A stretch of 64,000 nt of DNA from a bacterium (GTDB taxonomy: Bacteria > JAJVIF01): NCBI GenBank assembly GCA_022072165.1, contig JAJVIF010000003.1, forward strand, positions 1 through 64,000, written 5' to 3'. This document shows positions 62,496 through 64,000 of the stretch, one piece after another (within the stretch, counting starts at the first letter, position 1; each line of letters starts with the position of its first letter). A model generated the notes under the pieces. The model was not told the DNA's origin, ran no database searches, and saw only the letters and a list, made by a program, of their open reading frames with translations. The translations under genes were made by a program, and so were the position numbers.

Positions 62496-64000
62496 CTAGT
62501 AGCTGTAGAGCCGCGAGATGTAATGCAGGCTGCCGGGGAAACCGACAAAGTTCGGCTCATGGCGATAGGCAATACCGACATTCCCCGAGGAGAGCAACGT
62601 CATCCGCGGGTAGAAGCCGGTGTCCACTCCCGGCGTCGCCGCAGCTGTCTCCAGGGTGAAGTGGGATGGCAGGGTCGGGTTGTCAGTCGTCGCACGGGCG
62701 ATGACCAGCGTATCGTTGGGAGAGATGTTGTTGTTCCAGACGATTGTCAGTCGTCCCTGAATCTCTTTGATGTCGGTCCCCCAGGCGCCGGGACTGATCA
62801 TCGGCACGGTGTTGATGTTGTTAATCACCAGCCAGTCCACACTGGTCGTCGGTGTGCTGGTGGTCGAAATGGCGACATCCAGCGTGCTGCCGTTGAAGTC
62901 GCAATACGACACCGCGACCCGGGGCTGTCCGGCGATGGTGCACTGTGTCAGACTCGTCCAGCGTCCACTGGCGGATCCCGGATCGACATCCATGTGAATC
63001 CAGTCGCTGCTGGAGGCCGGAGTGAGGACCGTCGCCCGCGAGACTCTGGCCCGATTCGGCGCGACGAACATGCGGCAGGAAGCCCACAGGCGTGGGCCAC
63101 TGACACCATCATCGAAGCTGACCAGTCCGGTCCAGGTCCCGGTGTTGATACCGCCGATACCATCGACCGTGTGAATCGCCCAGTCGCTGGCCGACGCCGG
63201 GACCGCCACCAGCGCTTGCGCGACCTTCAGGTCATCATCCGGCGGAGCAGCCCAGTAGCTGACCGCCAGCAGTCCGTTGTGATCAACCAGTCGACTGTCG
63301 CGCCCGACATCATTCACGGAGTCGATCGTGTGGACCGCCCAGTCGGTGGCACCGGGCAACGTCGGGGTAGTCACAGTGGCAATGGCGATTTTCAGGTCAT
63401 CGACATTGTCATCCTTGTAGCCCACCACCAGACGATTATTGAAGGTCAGCATGCTGATGCCAGTATCGCCAGCGGAGCCGGGATACTGGGTCGCCGGAAT
63501 GGCGTACTTGGTCCAGTCCGTGGACAGCAGCGGCTCTGGAATGTTGGCAGCGTAGATCTTCAGGATCGAGTTCCCACCGGACATGTCGAAGGCCGCGATC
63601 ACGGGCTTGCCATCGTAGGTCGTGATGGCCGGGTACCACCCCAACGACTGCGTTCCGCCACCCGGATCAACCGGAGTCGGCGCCGGGGGCCAGGGAGGCG
63701 AAACTGTGAAGGTGAAGTTGAAGGGGGCGGATGAGCCGCCAGCGTTGGTTGCCGTCACCGAACCGTCATACGAGCCGTTCACTGCCGGGACGGTCACCAT
63801 CGGCTGTTCCGCCGTAGAACTGGTCGGGCTCCCCCAGGTGCCGAAATCCCACGACCAGCTGGTGGCCGGATCGCCGGTGGTCGTTGCGCTGAAGGTGACG
63901 GTGGAAGATGGCGCGCCAAAGAGAGGTGTGACGCCTGTAATCACGGGCGGCTGGATACCCAGTTCCACCGTGATCGGCACGACCTGGTACGTAATCGGGG
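62496..64000 (-). CDS. Lipoprotein N (partial): PKD domain and beta-propeller, 5' end outside the window
   Basis: The frame is open to the right edge (residues YQVVPITVELG precede the first internal GTG), so about 500 C-terminal residues are present. A PKD domain comes first (TSWSWDFGTWGSPTSS, GSYDGSVTATNAGG), linked as in J and M by PPVITGVTPLFG. The propeller that follows has STDWTKYAIPATQ, NRLVVGYKDDNVDDLKIAIATV, TDWAVHTIDSVNDVG, NGLLAVSYWAAPPDDDLKVAQALV and SDWAIHTVDGIGG, the J-type unit. The link YQVVPIT before the PKD is the same as in C, F and M, so the missing part is almost certainly the family core. Confidence 0.75.
   Translation of the reverse strand, partial: PITYQVVPITVELGIQPPVITGVTPLFGAPSSTVTFSATTTGDPATSWSWDFGTWGSPTSSTAEQPMVTVPAVNGSYDGSVTATNAGGSSAPFNFTFTVSPPWPPAPTPVDPGGGTQSLGWYPAITTYDGKPVIAAFDMSGGNSILKIYAANIPEPLLSTDWTKYAIPATQYPGSAGDTGISMLTFNNRLVVGYKDDNVDDLKIAIATVTTPTLPGATDWAVHTIDSVNDVGRDSRLVDHNGLLAVSYWAAPPDDDLKVAQALVAVPASASDWAIHTVDGIGGINTGTWTGLVSFDDGVSGPRLWASCRMFVAPNRARVSRATVLTPASSSDWIHMDVDPGSASGRWTSLTQCTIAGQPRVAVSYCDFNGSTLDVAISTTSTPTTSVDWLVINNINTVPMISPGAWGTDIKEIQGRLTIVWNNNISPNDTLVIARATTDNPTLPSHFTLETAAATPGVDTGFYPRMTLLSSGNVGIAYRHEPNFVGFPGSLHYISRLYSY

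Noticed and set aside
1-64000. tRNA, rRNA, insertion sequence or phage genes
   Set aside because: By eye I found no cloverleaf, rRNA signature, transposase or integrase; a covariance or profile search would be needed to exclude small RNAs fully.

Overview
The window is high-GC bacterial DNA with standard bacterial housekeeping genes (clpP, clpX, glyA), Lol-type lipoprotein signal peptides, a cobalamin riboswitch and several leaderless-type starts. I cannot name the lineage. It looks like a poorly characterised, probably uncultured phylum. No rRNA, tRNA, CRISPR array or transposase was seen. The dominant content is one lipoprotein family: 14 members (one cut by the right edge) take up about 37.5 kb, near 59% of the window. 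Each has a lipobox, a shared beta-rich core of about 400 residues ending in an R-D-W motif, usually a PKD domain, and one of several C-terminal modules (beta-propeller, MAM/jelly-roll-like, tandem Cys-paired repeats, or none).

Layout. 1-5450 (+ strand): the tail of a Gly-rich, probably RRM-type RNA-binding protein, a degenerate TrpD-like (TrpD2/YbiB) gene, a DUF309 gene, lipoprotein A and an EcsC-family gene. 5598-8391 (- strand): lipoprotein B, a beta-propeller protein preceded by a cobalamin riboswitch, a set-up like Bacteroidetes btuG. 8464-12400: a P1B zinc/cadmium-type ATPase, a PerR-type Fur regulator, a DUF378 membrane protein and a small membrane protein. 12548-16699: lipoprotein C with five Cys-paired repeats. 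16862-20258: a thioredoxin-like/AhpC protein, a short-chain dehydrogenase and a secreted helical protein. 20681-27171: tandem lipoproteins D and E. Three copies of a multi-hairpin repeat lie in the gaps near 12.1, 17.6 and 20.5 kb.

27466-35053 is a defence-like island around clpP. It holds a PLD-helicase-DUF3427 protein, then clpP, then an AT-richer insert with a DNA methyltransferase interrupted by an in-frame TAA, a GHKL (MORC/MutL-like) ATPase and a HicB remnant. clpX follows at 35305, so clpP and clpX are split by about 3.9 kb of foreign-looking DNA.

36710-64000 is almost entirely - strand: lipoproteins F, G, H, I, J, K, L, M and N, a frameshifted MarR-type gene just upstream of G and F, a SPOR-like membrane-anchored protein, glyA directly upstream of L, and one + strand DAG-kinase-family gene. 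Most lipoproteins come as tandem pairs (D/E, F/G, H/I, K/L), which points to repeated local duplication.
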